From positions 30,642,134 through 30,706,133 of the forward strand of contig NC_077239.1 of assembly GCF_947179165.1 (NCBI RefSeq): a DNA stretch of 64,000 bases, in the 5' to 3' direction. The translations under genes and the position numbers were made by a program. Origin of the DNA: Solanum dulcamara (Eukaryota > Streptophyta > Magnoliopsida > Solanales > Solanaceae). This document shows positions 1-11,562 of the stretch, piece after piece. The notes below the pieces were generated by a model that was not told where the DNA came from, ran no database searches, and saw nothing but the letters and a program-made list of their open reading frames with translations. The number at the start of each line of letters is the position of its first letter. Within the stretch, counting starts at the first letter, position 1.

Positions 1-1097
1 CCTGGGGTAGGGACAAAATTAGAGTAGTAGTCAATCTTATTTTCCACTCTTAAAAGCTCTTCCCACGCATATCTGGCTATTTAAATTTAGTCTTCTTCTG
101 ATTCAACTTGGTCAATGGCGACGATATGGATGGAATTTCCTAAAAAAATCTTCTATAATAACCAGCCAAACCCAAGAAACATCTTATGTCTAAAGAAGAT
201 ATGGGTCTGGGCTAGTTCTTTACTACCCCAATTTTCTATGAATCAACTCGAATAACATTACAAAAAATAATATGGCTTAAGAACGCCACAAATGCAAGAC
301 AAAACTCACACTTTGAAAAATTAGTAGATAACTCTTGGTCCTTAAGAGTTTGGAAAACAATTTTGAGATGGTTATCATGCTTCTACTCACTTCTTGAGTA
401 GATCAGAATGTCGTTGATAAAAATAATAACAAACATGTTTAAATACTGTTTGAACACTCTATTCATGAGCTCCATAAACACTGCAGGAGCGTTAGTCAGA
501 CCAAAGGACATAACTAGGAACTCGTAGTGATCATACCTGGTTTTGAAGGATGTCTCCGGAATGTCACTTTTTCTCACTTTCAACTAATGATAGCCTGATC
601 TTAGGTCTATCTTGGAGAAAGAAGTGTCACCTTAAAGTTGTTTGAAAAGAACATCGATTTTCGGAATAGGGTACTTATTCTTTACTGTAATCTTGTTCAA
701 CTGCTGGTAATCAATACACATTCTCAATAAACCATCTTTCTTTCACACAATAGGACTAGATCACCCCAAGGTGAGACACTCGACCTAATGAAACCCTTAT
801 CTAAGAGATCTTTCAACTATTCTTTTAGCTTTTTAACTCTATAAGAGATATTTTATATGGCGGGATAGAAATTGGCTGAGTATCGGCAATAACATCTATC
901 CCAAATTCTATCTCCCTAGTAGGAAGGACTCCAGGTAAATCCTCAGGAAAGACTTCAGGAAACTTACTCACAATAGGAACTAATTTACGGGATGGTGTCT
1001 GCACACTATCATCTCTGACTCGAATAATGTGGTAGATACACCGCTTGGAGACTAAATTTCTAAGCTTTAGGTATGAAATGAATTGATCCTTAGGCAA
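1..1097 (-). pseudogene. E1 pol: reverse transcriptase and start of RNase H, broken
   Basis: The reverse transcriptase would copy element RNA into DNA in the cytoplasmic particle. On the minus strand, 825-1097 carries the protease-RT linker (FPEVFPEDLPG, then QPISIPPYK); 383-583 carries the fingers/palm motifs ([16 protein letters not shown]) and the catalytic box as FINDILIYS. The family box is FIDDILIYS, so the first catalytic Asp has become Asn. Below 383 the thumb and RNase H start can be followed (FLGLAGYYRRF, then SPLTKLNQKK) to the window edge. Stops and frame changes split the region into short pieces. Family assignment is secure; activity is excluded. Confidence 0.85.
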
Positions 1098-1487
1098 AGT
1101 TGGACTATCATTTCACTCAATAATTGGCTCAGTCGGATATTGAAACTTGACAATTCGTGTTCTACAATCAACTAAGGCATAACAAGGATAAGGTCAGTCC
1201 ATGCCAAGAATGACATTGAAGTCAACCTTATCTAACTCAACTAAGTCTGCAGAAGTATCTTTATGATAGATAGAGACTATACAATTTCGATAGACTCTCT
1301 TAGCTAGGATAGACTTACCAATGAGAGTAGAAACGCTGAATGGTTCTAAGAGTCATTCAGGAAGGATTCCAAACTTAATGGCTACATAAGAAGTCACAAC
1401 AGACAAAGTAGAATACGGATCAAGTAATGCATAAATATTAAGAGAAAAGACTCGAAGCATACCAATGACAACACATGGTGAGTTCTC
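1098..1487 (-). pseudogene. E1 pol: aspartic protease region, broken
   Basis: Between the zinc knuckle and RT, minus-strand translation shows a retropepsin-like segment: an active-site region readable as ALLDPYSTLSVV, followed by segments resembling FSVSTLIGKSILAKRVYRNC and VILGMD. In relatives the catalytic loop reads LLDPGAT, so the glycine after Pro appears to have become Tyr. The enzyme would cleave the Gag-Pol polyprotein. Several stops interrupt the frame. The order gag, protease, RT fits Ty3/gypsy. Exact borders cannot be set by eye. Confidence 0.65.
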
Positions 1488-2766
1488 TCAGTCATGGTAA
1501 TTTTCCGAATCATATAGATGGTTTGAACCTCCGCCTACTCCTGAATTAGACCCTCTATGATTACCTTTATTTGGCAGAGCTGCCAAAGAAGATTGGGCTC
1601 TGTTTCCTGCATCACCTTGCCTGGCTAATAAGCAATATCTCATAAAGTGACCTATCTGCCCATACTTGTAATAACTGCTAGTTCCATCTCGACACTCTTC
1701 CTTATAAAGTCTACCACACTTACCACAAGGTGGTTTGCATGAAGAACTCTGGACCATAATTTTCTAGGACTGAGAATCTTGAGCTCTGAAATTTTGGTTA
1801 CCTTGAGACCTCTTTTCATTCTTATTGTTGTCTGTAGATGTACTCGCTGAAGATGGTGTATAACTAGAAGACCTCTTCTGAAAGAAAGAGCGACTAACAT
1901 TTCCACTTTTCTGATTGTTGCCCTCATTGCCTGTGTATTTGGCATTCTTGCTTTGATTCTCCTCTCTATCCTTCTTATTATTCTCCTCAACTTGCTGAGC
2001 ATATACCATGAGTTTGAAGGTGTCCATATTTGAGATCAACAAAGCTGCTTGACACAACTTATTCACATGTATGCCCAAGCTAGAAACAAACTTCCTTATC
2101 TTGGCTCTCATATCGAGAACCATCTCTAAAGCATGTCTGGACAGTAGAATGAATTTAAGGCTATACTCTTTGATAGTCATCCCCTTCTTCTTTAGATTTA
2201 CTAACTCTTCTACCTCTCCCTCATCTTTCGCAAAAAGAAGTGGTCCAAGAATGCACTTTCGAACTCATCTCAGACTGCAGGCTCAACATCTTCACCTCAA
2301 TTCTTCTTCCACTTATTGTACATGACATTATCAATATCCTTCAATAGATAGGAGATAAGTTCAACTCCCTCTATCTTTATAGCATGTATTGCCTTCTAGA
2401 TCTTTCACATGTCATTAATAAAATTCTGAGGATCTTCCTCAACTTTGGATCTAGTGAAGACTTGTGGGTTTATCCTCATGAAATTTTGGATTTTGTTAAG
2501 GGAAGATGACTCTTGAGAAATAGAGCTCAGAACATAGTATTCTGACAACCAGACTGTGCAGCCATCAACTGGGTGAGCATAGAGATGGCTCTCCTAAATT
2601 CTGCCTCTAAATTCATAGCAAGTTGAGCATTCTGTTGAACCTCTTAAGTCCCATCCTCAACCTCATTCTCAGCTTCTCGGTCTTGGTTCCTGGTCTACAA
2701 TTTGGAAGATTGGAGAATCTCATCCTCGATGGTGTTCCTCTAGGTCAAAGTTCTTTTGGAAGGCAT
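1488..2766 (-). pseudogene. E1 gag: capsid/nucleocapsid protein, broken
   Basis: The most likely original start is the minus-strand ATG at 2766 (MPSKRTL), about 200 bases after the primer site. A conserved Gag segment lies at 1764-2180 (MTIKEYSLKFILLSRHA, then AQQVEENNKKDREEN), followed by a Ser/Asn-rich linker. The nucleocapsid part at 1488-1757 has CGKCGRLYKEEC and a second knuckle-like segment YYKYGQIGHFMRYC, whose first Cys is replaced by Tyr. Gag would form the particle and package RNA. The N-terminal third is riddled with stops, and two frames carry the conserved parts. Confidence 0.8.
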
Positions 2767-2961
2767 GATTTGAAATCGTGAAACGTACAAATTAGAAGGA
2801 TGTTTCATAGAGTCCAACTTTATCACACGAAGTGGAGTATGAAAGAAGTAAAACAATTCCTAAAATTCTTGTAGCCTCCCTATTATAAATGTGGCTCGCT
2901 TCACACCTATAAGGTCTCTACTAAATTCGGCTTCATAGACATCCTAGGACACTTGAACTAT

Positions 2962-2974
2962 GTACTTTAATACC
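2962..2974 (-). other. E1 primer binding site (degenerate tRNA-iMet type)
   Basis: On the minus strand the sequence reads TGGTATTAAAGTA directly after the LTR end (GGGTGAGAAA), matching the plant chromovirus arrangement LTR end, short spacer, TGGTATCAGAGC. It differs from that form at a few bases, in keeping with an old copy. It would pair with the 3' end of initiator tRNA-Met to prime minus-strand DNA. Confidence 0.7.
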
Positions 2975-3183
2975 AAGTTTTTCTCACCCTGAATCTACAC
3001 CCTAGGCGTGGTCGACACTCACAAACCATTGTTGATTCCTAAGTGAACCCTTGACCTGACTGACTCACTAAGCGGAATACTTTTAACTCTTACAAATACT
3101 TAGATGGGCATAATAAAATTATAAGAACTTAATTTTTTTCAATCTAAGTCTCAATGCTTAAAAATATATAATACTAATACTAC

Positions 3184-3191
3184 TACTAATA

Positions 3192-3268
<77 letters not shown>

Positions 3269-3269
3269 G

Positions 3270-3330
<61 letters not shown>

Positions 3331-3361
3331 TAATAACAATAATAATAATAATAATAATAAT
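3184..3361. repeat. AAT / AATGAT microsatellite
   Basis: About 178 bases made of AAT triplets interleaved with AATGAT hexamers (TAATAATAATGATAATGATA...). The centre is mostly hexamer and the ends mostly triplet, suggesting that a substituted triplet was copied into an alternating pattern by slippage. It lies inside the E1 LTR. It creates poly-Ile, poly-Leu and Met-Ile ORFs on both strands that are not genes. Confidence 0.95.
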
Positions 3362-4954
3362 GATGCTCGATGTTACCAAAACATTACTCAAATGAATAAA
3401 ACTGCTAAACTCCAATACTATTTGACTAGTCTATGAAGCCTCTAAATACTAACTCTAAAATAGATACCAGGAAAGGCTCACGACTACCTCAACTGATAAA
3501 TAATGGATTGGAAGTAATTGACTTAAGAGCTCCTCTGAATGCAAAAAAGTCTCACCAAAATTGGATCGGTCGAAACTGACCCTCAATGATGCGCATGTTG
3601 AGAATCTCTATCACCTATGTCTATATCATAAAAAGTTGCAGCTCCAAATAGCGTCAGTACATGAAATATACGGTATATAAAATGGCTAAAAGAAAACTTA
3701 CTCAAGATACTCAACTCAAGGAAATCAACTGTGTAAATAGCTCAACTTAAGGCGGGCCTATTATCCACCGAGTTTTGAAGGCTATGGTTGGTCTAAAGGG
3801 CGGGTAATAGACGGATTTCTCAGTTATAAAAAAATAGCTCAACTTAAGAAAATAATGCATATATGTAAAACAATACTCTAAAAGATATAAAAAGTAAATA
3901 CAACTCAGTATATGAAAATAAAATACTTTATTCTTGAAGAGTTTCTTTAATCGACAACCATCACTTATGAGCTTCGCAATGATACAATGAACTGTTGTCG
4001 TTGCCACAGCCGTCCAATACATTGTCAGGGTAAGGGACGCAAACTCATCTCTGGATCTAATAAAAGTCCTCTTTTGGGACTATGAGGAGTCGCCTTAATA
4101 TGCAAGGACTGCTTAAATCTTTGGTCTGCCTATCATTGTCCATGTTGGATGGTACAATCATATCCTATACTGGCTACAAGTTTATGGGGTTCGAGTTTTT
4201 CTATACTCTTACCCGAATTGATGCTCAATACTACTCTCAAAACATAGTTTATTATGCTCATAACTCAAGTGAATTTATTTACTCAATTAATACATTTAGT
4301 CTCTTTTGGACATAGCTCAAAACTCAACTATTTTTAACCCATCACTTCTCTTTAAAATAGATATGATCTCAATTCAATGAACACATTAAAAACTAGCATT
4401 TATACACATGCCCAAAATATGACTAAGAGACTTCTCAACTCAACTTATGCTCAAAAAGTTAATTAAGAGGCTTCTCGAACTCTACTGGTGCTCAAACACT
4501 TTCTCAGTTGAATGATAAAAATAATCATTCTTAACTCAAAATAGTACATAAAATAATTGATGAAAAACTCAACTAGGGTTCATGTGAATGCAAACATGGA
4601 TTCATAATCTCAAAAACTCAAACTCATCAAAGTATAATCAAACGTATACTATAACTTAATAAGAAATTATATACATAACTCAAGAATTTAACTTATCAGA
4701 ATTGAAGATCAAACTCAAAACTCAACTTGACTGTATGAACATGTAGGGAACGAGTATGAACTTTGTCCAATATTATAGCCTTACATACATGAACGTAAAT
4801 TATCTAGTCAAAATTGCAGACTTGGCTTGAAACTCTTGAATCCTAGCTCTTGTAAGGGACTAATTTTAGTCTCAAAATGGCTTGGGTTTAGTTTGAAAAA
4901 GGTGAGAAAAGACCAAACTAAGCCTCATTAAAATTGGGTTCTGGCCACCTATGG

Positions 4955-5440
4955 ACCCTTCTACGGATCATAGAAGGTCGGTCGTAGAAGCCTTGGTCCA
5001 AATGTTGGACGTTCTAGAATTTACTTAAGGGGACTATGACCACCTTTCTACGGATCGTCAAAGTCATTTGTAGAATTTACGAAAGGAAAGAGGGGTTGGG
5101 GTGTATGTGCTCTTTGACAAGTTGTGCAAACTCTTATAGGTTGTAGAACCTATCGTAGAATCTAAGTGCATATTTGAGTAGCTACTGGAATATGTCGCCT
5201 AGTTCTATGACCGATCCTACGGGTCATAGAACAGTTTATGACTCGCCATCTTGGATCATAGAAGTGGTCCTTGACCACTAAATTTTGACTAATTGACAAG
5301 AGGTTCTACGATCAATTCCTATGGGTCGTAGAACAAACGACGGGTTGTAGAGTTGACTCGTAGAACTAATATGACCCTTTGGATATTTAGCTAAGTGTGG
5401 AGAGGTTTTAAGAGCCTGTTCTACGACTCGTAGAACACTC
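4955..5440. repeat. Cluster of short quasi-palindromes of the CTACGG/CCGTAG type
   Basis: About ten copies of short inverted motifs built on TTCTACG and CGTAGAA occur in under 500 bases of the E1 LTR. The best is at 5418-5436, where GTTCTACGA and TCGTAGAAC face each other across a single base. Similar motifs occur in the LTRs of Athila elements E2 and E3. They sit downstream of the TATA-like box and so would be transcribed; RNA hairpins or DNA-binding sites are both possible, and neither is shown. Confidence 0.75.
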
Positions 5441-5451
5441 CACATGGATTT

Positions 5452-5460
5452 CCTTATATA
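5452..5460 (-). promoter_or_regulatory. TATA-like box of the E1 LTR
   Basis: On the minus strand the sequence reads TATATAAGG, a good plant TATA box, pointing toward the E1 internal region. Transcription would begin some 25-35 bases downstream. This is inference from motif and position. Confidence 0.45.
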
Positions 5461-5465
5461 CAACT

Positions 5466-6023
5466 ATTTCTTTCTTATAGAAATTAGAAACACTTAAAAA
5501 TTTGAATACTCTATTGATTTACCCCTTATTAGTATTACAATCAACATTTTAGAATAGACAAATTTTTTGATCTTCATCATTTAGACAATCTAAGAAAAAT
5601 CATTGATAATTTTCCATATCATTGATACAAAAATTATTCAAATATCAAATATTCTTTTAAATACTACCCACAAACTAGACGGAGCTTTGTGAAAGGTAAA
5701 AAAAACTTGTCCTTATGACGTTAAGAATTCTTCTAATAGTTATGAGCCTAATCATTTCAAAAAGTGTGTATAATACTTTTGTGTTCCTTTGGAGGTCGAA
5801 TAGGATTTTTAAACATGTTCTAGTCTTTTAATGAACATGTGAGCTTTAGCCTAAATTAGCCGGCCCACTTTTCGACTATGAATAATGGGATAAGCCCTTA
5901 CTACTACATATGATATGTTACCCTCTCTCGGATGAGTGCAGTGAAGGACTCTCGCCTCACTCTCCTGTTTGACTTTGGAATCAATCACGTTTCTAAATAT
6001 AGTAGTCAATCAGTGAGACATTT
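5466..6023. other. Unassigned stretch, possibly E1 U3
   Basis: AT-rich non-coding sequence between the E1 TATA-like box and the first base of Athila LTR E2. By position it could be the U3 part of the E1 LTR and the insertion site of E2. I recognise no coding region, no repeat match elsewhere in the window and no clear LTR terminus. Confidence 0.4.
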
Positions 6024-7676
6024 TGATGTGTCACATATTTACGATATTTTCGAAGATCAAAATAATGAATTAATGTGCGTTGCAAGCAAGTTTCTATAGA
6101 TATGATGTGGTTTTTTTTGTTTTTGCAAAAAACTAAGCCGTGCACTAATTTTGATAATTCTGTGGGTCTGAGTACTATTTTGCTGAGTATTGAGGAGTAT
6201 GACCCTCACTACAGACCGTAGTGCCTTGCACGGGCCATGGTGGTGGACGTAGAGATGATGAGAGAATGAAGCTGTGCTAGAGGTGCTAAGTACAACTCCA
6301 CAGAACCTACCACGGACCGTAGTACCTTGCATGGGCGTGGTGGGTGTCATACTGCTGATCTTGTGAAGATACTGATGGTATAAATTTTGGCCAAGTGTAA
6401 CTTCATGAAACCCATCACGGGCCATGGAGTCCACTAAGGATCATGCTGGATGACCGTGAAGGTTGAGGGAAAATGTGGGAGAATTGGCAAAGGCTATCAA
6501 CACGGAGGTCAGTACGGACCGTATTCATCACCACAGGTCGTGAGGATTTCCTATGAAGAAGTTAAGAGCTACACAGTATTTAAGTCCAAATTAAAAACTA
6601 CGGGAGAAGGACCATGGACCGTTAACTCTAGTATGGTCCATAATGGTTGAGCTTGAAACATGCCGAATTCAGTTTTTCTAGTGGTTTAGGATTTGGTTTT
6701 GTATTTCTATAAACACTTAAATTTATTTTATTTTTAGGGTTCAGCATTTTTACTAGTTTTTGAGTACTTTGTGAACATAGTGATGCTACACTTAGTTACT
6801 TTTGGAGATTGATTCTTAGAATACTATTTCGGTTTTGATCTTTGATTTGTGATTCTTGTGATTGATTCAAGATTTAATTCTTCACTTGCGTAGGTATTAA
6901 TTCATGAATTCTTCATAAATTCTTGTTCTGTTACTTACAAGTATGAGTATCTAAACCCACAACTAGGGTTGTGGGAACCATGATGACTTAACTAGAATAG
7001 GCAAAAGTAGGATTGATATTCATGATTTGTTTTTGCATGTATTGTGATTTCTTCATTTAAAATCTTTCTTAGTGAGTGCACACATTAAGAACTTGATTGT
7101 ATTTATTGCTTGCCCAGGAGGGAGGTAGTGATTAGAAAAATAATTTCACAACAGAAATTTGAAGAGTCTGGCTTCGAAAAAAGGGATAAACTTCGTCTAA
7201 GTTATATGAGATAGAGAGGAGATAGTACTCAGGGATCTAAGCGAGGATTAGTAAAATATACATTCTGATACTAGGAGGAAATGAATGAGATACGTATAAG
7301 AAGAACTGTGAGGTGAATTAGATGTTACCCAACTCGCTAGATTTTGCATGTAATATATTGAATGATATCATGAATACGATTAGCCTATTAACTTACAAGT
7401 CATGGGGAACAATATCCTAGTCTAGTTTTCATATTGTTTACAACCTAAAACTTGTTTACTTGTTATTACTTTGTTGTTTGTTCTTAAATCATAAACAAAA
7501 CTCTCCACTTTCATTTTGTGCAAGTTTATTTTTGTGAAGTAGCAATTACATCTGAATAGTGATAGCTAATATAGCTTGTTTCAACCTATTCCCTATGGGT
7601 TCGACCCTGACTCTTAGTTGGATAAAATATACTGCTAACGATCATCTATATTTCTTCAAAGTGGTGTAATTGAGCA
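6024..7676 (+). mobile_element. E2 5' LTR
   Basis: It begins TGATGTGTCACATATTTACG, matching the start of the 3' copy at 18660, and ends near GAGCA at 7676, ten bases before the primer site. It contains degenerate palindromic motifs of the ACGGACCGTAG type (about 6205-6440 and 6500-6650) and the conserved Athila U5 block around 7590 (TATGGGTTCGACCCTGACTC). Length is about 1.65 kb. No coding region; the ORFs at 6057-6434 and 6450-6650 are chance. Confidence 0.88.
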
Positions 7677-7685
7677 TTATAAAAA

Positions 7686-7703
7686 TGCCGCCGTTGCCGG
7701 GGA
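7686..7703 (+). other. E2 primer binding site (tRNA-Asp type)
   Basis: TGCCGCCGTTGCCGGGGA matches the usual Athila primer site TGGCGCCGTTGCCGGGGA with a two-base change near the start. It lies just after the 5' LTR and would bind the 3' end of a host tRNA to prime reverse transcription. Confidence 0.9.
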
Positions 7704-7808
7704 GTATGGCTTTGAAATATTCTATTAGTTGCTAATTCAGTTTGTAGTTCTATTTCCTAATTTTACTTGTCGTTTCTTGTTTGTGATTTTGAAGGTAACA
7801 TATAGTGC

Positions 7809-9440
7809 ATGCCAACCACCCAAAGCAAGGGTGAACCACTACTTCCATATGATTCTGAACTACAAAGTTCAATTCAAAAGATGAATGCACAAGAGAGTGA
7901 AGCGCAAAGGTAGAGAGAGTTAGATGAATATCTAGTAAGGGATGGTGTTGACAACAAGGATGAACTCAATGGAACTTTGCGGGGCAGAGATCAGAGACCT
8001 ATGAACTTTTTTCTGGCTAATAATGATACTGATATGGATGGTGCAGGGGCTGCTGGAGCTATAGTCCTCCTACCTCTACATTAAGGTGTGAAGTTTACTA
8101 TCACTAGTACTATGCTGAAAATGCTGAATTTGAAGGGATTATTTAGTGGAACAGCTAGTGATGATGCCAACCAACACTTGATGAAATTTATCGCCACTTA
8201 CAAGTCATCTGAAATCCCTGGGGTTAGCCAATCACCCGTACGACTATGCTTATTCCCATTATCTCTATCTGGGGAGGCAATGAAATGGCTGAATGAACTT
8301 CCACGTGACTCTATCACAACTTGGAGGGAGTTGAGAAAGGCATTTCTGAAAAGGTTCTTCCTACCATCCGAGAAATTACAAATCAAGGATGAAGCAGTGC
8401 ATGAGACTTGGGAAAGATTCAGGCAGAAGCTAAAGCAGTGTACAAATCACAAGTTGATTGGCGAATAGTTAAAAGAGATATTATACAGGTCTTGAAACTT
8501 TGTGGTCAAGCCAGTGATAGATGCGACTTGTGGGGGTTCCTTTATGGCTAGGATAATTCAGGAAGCCACAACAATTCTGTATCAGCTCGTAAAGAAAAAT
8601 AGGGGTTGGTATACCAGAGATGCATATTATTTGGGATTCACGGTTGAGATATCAGTAGAGCAAAAATGAAAAGAGGAGGAGCGTGATCAAGACATGGCTT
8701 ACATGAGAATACAGATGGACTTATTAACCAGGCGCCTGTTAGGTGGAAGGACTAGAGAAAGTGAAAGCTATGGATACTGAAAGTCGATATGATAATCTAG
8801 ACTTTGATTATGAAGAGGAAGCCAAGTTTTTAAATAGCCAGGGGTTTTTTGGACATACAACTCTAGGAACATGGGTCGGAACTTTTAAAGAGAAAACTAC
8901 TATGATCGAATCAGAAATCGTGATTAAAGAGGGTGGCAGAACAAAGACAACTTAAAGAATGACAGAAATAGGGTGAATATGCCACTTATGAACCGTGAGT
9001 GAGCCGGTAACAATAATGGTGGCTCTAAGCTGGAAGAGATGATTTCAAAGGTCCTACAAAAAGTTGAGGCAACTAAGTCTGGAGTCAGAGATATGTGAGG
9101 CAACATATCTAGTATCAGCCAGTTGGTGGATTCACACTCTACCTCTATCAAGCAATTGGAGAATCAGATGGGCTAGTTGTCAGTAGCATTTAATCAGAGA
9201 AAGTCTGGTATTTTTCCTAGTGACATGGTGTAAAATCCTAGGAAAGATGGCCAATGCATGGCAGTGACAATAAGAAGTGGTAAGGTACTTTCTAACACTA
9301 TTATTGCAGGTACTGAGCAGACTAAGGATGCAGCTTCTAAGACTAATGGGCATGCCAAACATTAGGAAAATAAAGAAGTTTTGTTAGATGACAATGATGA
9401 GGGTGATGCGATAGTATTGGAGCAAAAAAAGACAAAAGAG
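7809..9440 (+). pseudogene. E2 gag (Athila type), broken
   Basis: The start is taken at the ATG at 7809 (MPTTQSKGEPLLPYDSEL), 105 bases after the primer site. The Athila capsid signature lies in the open stretch 8088-8468: FTITSTMLKMLNLKG, SGTASDDANQHL, LFPLSLSGEAMKWLNELP, SITTWRELRKAFLKRFF. Downstream are the linker (MARIIQEATTILY) and the region before protease (SISQLVDSHSTSIKQLENQM). Gag would form the particle. Stops appear at about 7910, 8080 and 8466, with more downstream. The family is certain; the exact C-terminal border is not. Confidence 0.85.
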
Positions 9441-9482
9441 AACTGTGGTACACAACAGACATAAGCATAGAGACCTCACCTT

Positions 9483-10288
9483 TTGCCACCTGTTCGCAAG
9501 CCACTGCCTCCATTCCCACATAGATTGAAGAAAAAGTCCGAGGATGTCAAGTTTTTGAAATTTATTTCAATGCTTAAGGAAATATTAGGTAACATCCCAT
9601 TGGTAGAAGCACTAGAGCAAATGCCAGATTATGCCAAATTCATGAAAGATTTGGTTACAAAGAAGATGACGGTTTCTTTTGAGCTAACCGACTACTTACA
9701 TCACTGTAGTGCCATTGCTAAAAGGTTATTGGTGGAAAAGAAGGAAGATTCGGGCGCATTCACCATACCTTGTACTATTGGTTCTTTCGATTTCACAAGG
9801 GCTCTATGTGACTTGGGCGCTAGCATAAATTTAATATCACTAGCCATCTACAAACAGTTAGGCTTGAGAGCCCCTAAATCGACTTCTATGCGGCTGCTGA
9901 TGGCGGATAGGTTTGTGAAACACCAGTTGGAATTTTGTGTGATGTGTTGGTGTGAGTGGGCAGGTTTATTTTTCCTGCTAATTTATTCATATTAGATTGC
10001 CAGGTTGATTTTGAGGTTCCTATAATCTTGGGGAGACCATGTTTGGCGACTAGCAGAGCATTGGTAGATGTGGAGCATGGAGAACTCATATTCAGACTCA
10101 ATAATAAAGAGGTCAAGTTTAATGTATGTTCCTTCATGAAGCAGCCAAAGGATATGACTGTGATATCTGTGCTCGATATTGAGGTAGAAAGTGTTATTAA
10201 TATGACCATTGAGGAAATACTTATTGTTGAGCCTTTAACCACTTTAATCATGAATTTTGATGGTGATGGTATTGAAGGGTATGATTAA
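9483..10288 (+). pseudogene. E2 pol: Athila protease region, broken
   Basis: The open stretch 9483-9995 contains PLVEALEQMPDYAKFMKDL, typical just upstream of Athila protease, then GAFTIPCTIGSF and the active-site loop ALCDLGASINLISLAIY, the DLGA form normal for this lineage. A frameshift near 9950 moves the rest into the frame of 9956-10288 ([35 protein letters not shown]). The catalytic Asp is kept, but the shift splits the domain. The product would cut Gag-Pol during particle maturation. Confidence 0.88.
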
Positions 10289-10419
10289 TTTGTATATGCT
10301 TTGCAGGGTGTAGGTTCACACTCATATGCTCCTAAGAAGCTTGACGTTGACTTAAAGAACAGGCCGACTCTACCTAATAAACCATCCATAGATGAGCCAC
10401 TTGTAATTGAGCTCAAATA

Positions 10420-11562
10420 ATTGCTAGTCCATTTGAAGTACGTATTTTTTGGTGAGCATAACACTTTGCTGGTTATTATTGCTGTAGATTTGAGTGAAAA
10501 ATAGGTTACAACACTAGTGGAGGTATTGTAAAGGTATAAGAAAGCCATTGGGTAGACTATTACTGATATCATAGGTATTCCTTTTGTCATTTGTACTGAC
10601 AAAATTCAGTTAGAGGAGTATTGCATTCCCAGTATCGAACACCATAGGAGATTAAACCCCTATGCAAGAGGTGGTAAAGAAGGAAATCATTAAGTGGTTA
10701 GGTACAGGTATGGTCTATCCCATATCCGACAGCAATTGGGTAATTCCTGTTCAATGTGTCCCTAATAAGGGAGGTATGACAGTTGTCATGAATGATAAGA
10801 GTAAGTTGGTACCACTTAGGCCAATCACTGGATAGTGAGTCTGTATGGACTACAACAAGCTTAAAAAATGGACTTTAAAGGATCATTTTCCAATTCCCTT
10901 CATGGACCAAATGTTAGATAGGTTGGCAGGGAGAGGTTGGTACTGTTTTCTTGATGGGTACTCTGGCTACAACCAGATCTCCACAACACCAGAGGACCAG
11001 GAGAAGACCATATTCATAATGTCCTTATGACACCTTTGCATTCAAGCGCATGCCATTTGGACTATGTAATGCTCCTACCACATTCCAACACTGCATGATG
11101 TCTATATTCTCCGACATGGTAGAGGACACTATTGAGGTATTTATGGATGATTTTTTAGTGGTAGGTGATACCCTTAATGACTGTTTGTTAAATCTTCGCA
11201 AGGCTTTGCAGAGATGTGAAGAGGCTAACCTAGTTTTGAACTGGGAAAAATGCCACTTCATGGTCAAAGAGGATATTGTTCTAAGTCACAAGATTTCTGA
11301 AAAAGGGTTGGAGGTCGATAAGGCAAAGATAGAGGTGATTGAGAAATTGCCTCCTCTTATCTTTATAAAGGGTGTCCACAGTTTGCTGGGCCATGCATGT
11401 TTTTATAGGCATTTTATTAAGGATTTATCTAAAATTGCACACCCTTTGTGCAAGTTATTAGAAAAGGAGATAAAGTTCTACTTCGATGAGGCATGCATGA
11501 AAGTGTTTGAGTGCTTGAATGGGAAGTTGATCTCAACCCTAGTGATTATTGCTCCTGATTAG
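10420..11562 (+). pseudogene. E2 pol: Athila reverse transcriptase, broken
   Basis: The upstream linker reads GEHNTLLVIIAVDLSEK and GIPFVICTDKIQLEEYCI. RT motifs follow: MDYNKLKKWTLKDHFPIPF and DRLAGRGWYCFLDGYSGYNQ (10845-11030), then after a stop and frame change MPFGLCNAPTTFQHCMM, the intact catalytic box VFMDDFLVVG (about 11137-11166), LVLNWEKCHFMVKEDIVLSHK and SLLGHACFYRHFIKDLSKIA. This order and wording are diagnostic of Athila. At least one stop near 11028 and several upstream of 10840 disable the copy. Confidence 0.92.

Larger units (their letters stand above)
1..2978 (-). mobile_element. E1: chromovirus-like Ty3/gypsy internal region, minus strand, cut by window edge
   Basis: Read on the minus strand, this stretch gives gag, zinc-knuckle, protease and reverse transcriptase segments in the usual Ty3/gypsy order, running from a primer binding site near 2970 down to position 1. 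Integrase and the 3' LTR would lie left of the window. The RT and linker peptides resemble those of element H at the right edge, so both belong to the same broad chromovirus group. Many in-frame stops and frame changes show the copy is dead. Lineage below chromovirus level is inferred by resemblance only. Confidence 0.85.
2979..5465 (-). mobile_element. E1 5' LTR (defined part)
   Basis: This non-coding block lies upstream of the E1 primer site and carries the features of a plant chromovirus LTR: a TATA-like box near 5452-5460, a downstream region rich in short inverted repeats (4955-5440), and a long R-U5 part. A microsatellite has expanded at 3184-3361. The U5 end is placed at about 2979 from the primer site. 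The outer LTR end is not recognisable, so the left-to-right extent is approximate. No protein-coding potential is seen; the small ORFs here are low complexity or chance. Confidence 0.6.

Noticed and set aside
3151..3415. Poly-Ile, poly-Leu and Met-Ile ORFs on both strands
   Set aside because: Produced by translation of the AAT/AATGAT microsatellite.
9886..10251. 121-codon minus-strand ORF rich in Ser/Thr
   Set aside because: Antisense to the recognised Athila protease region.
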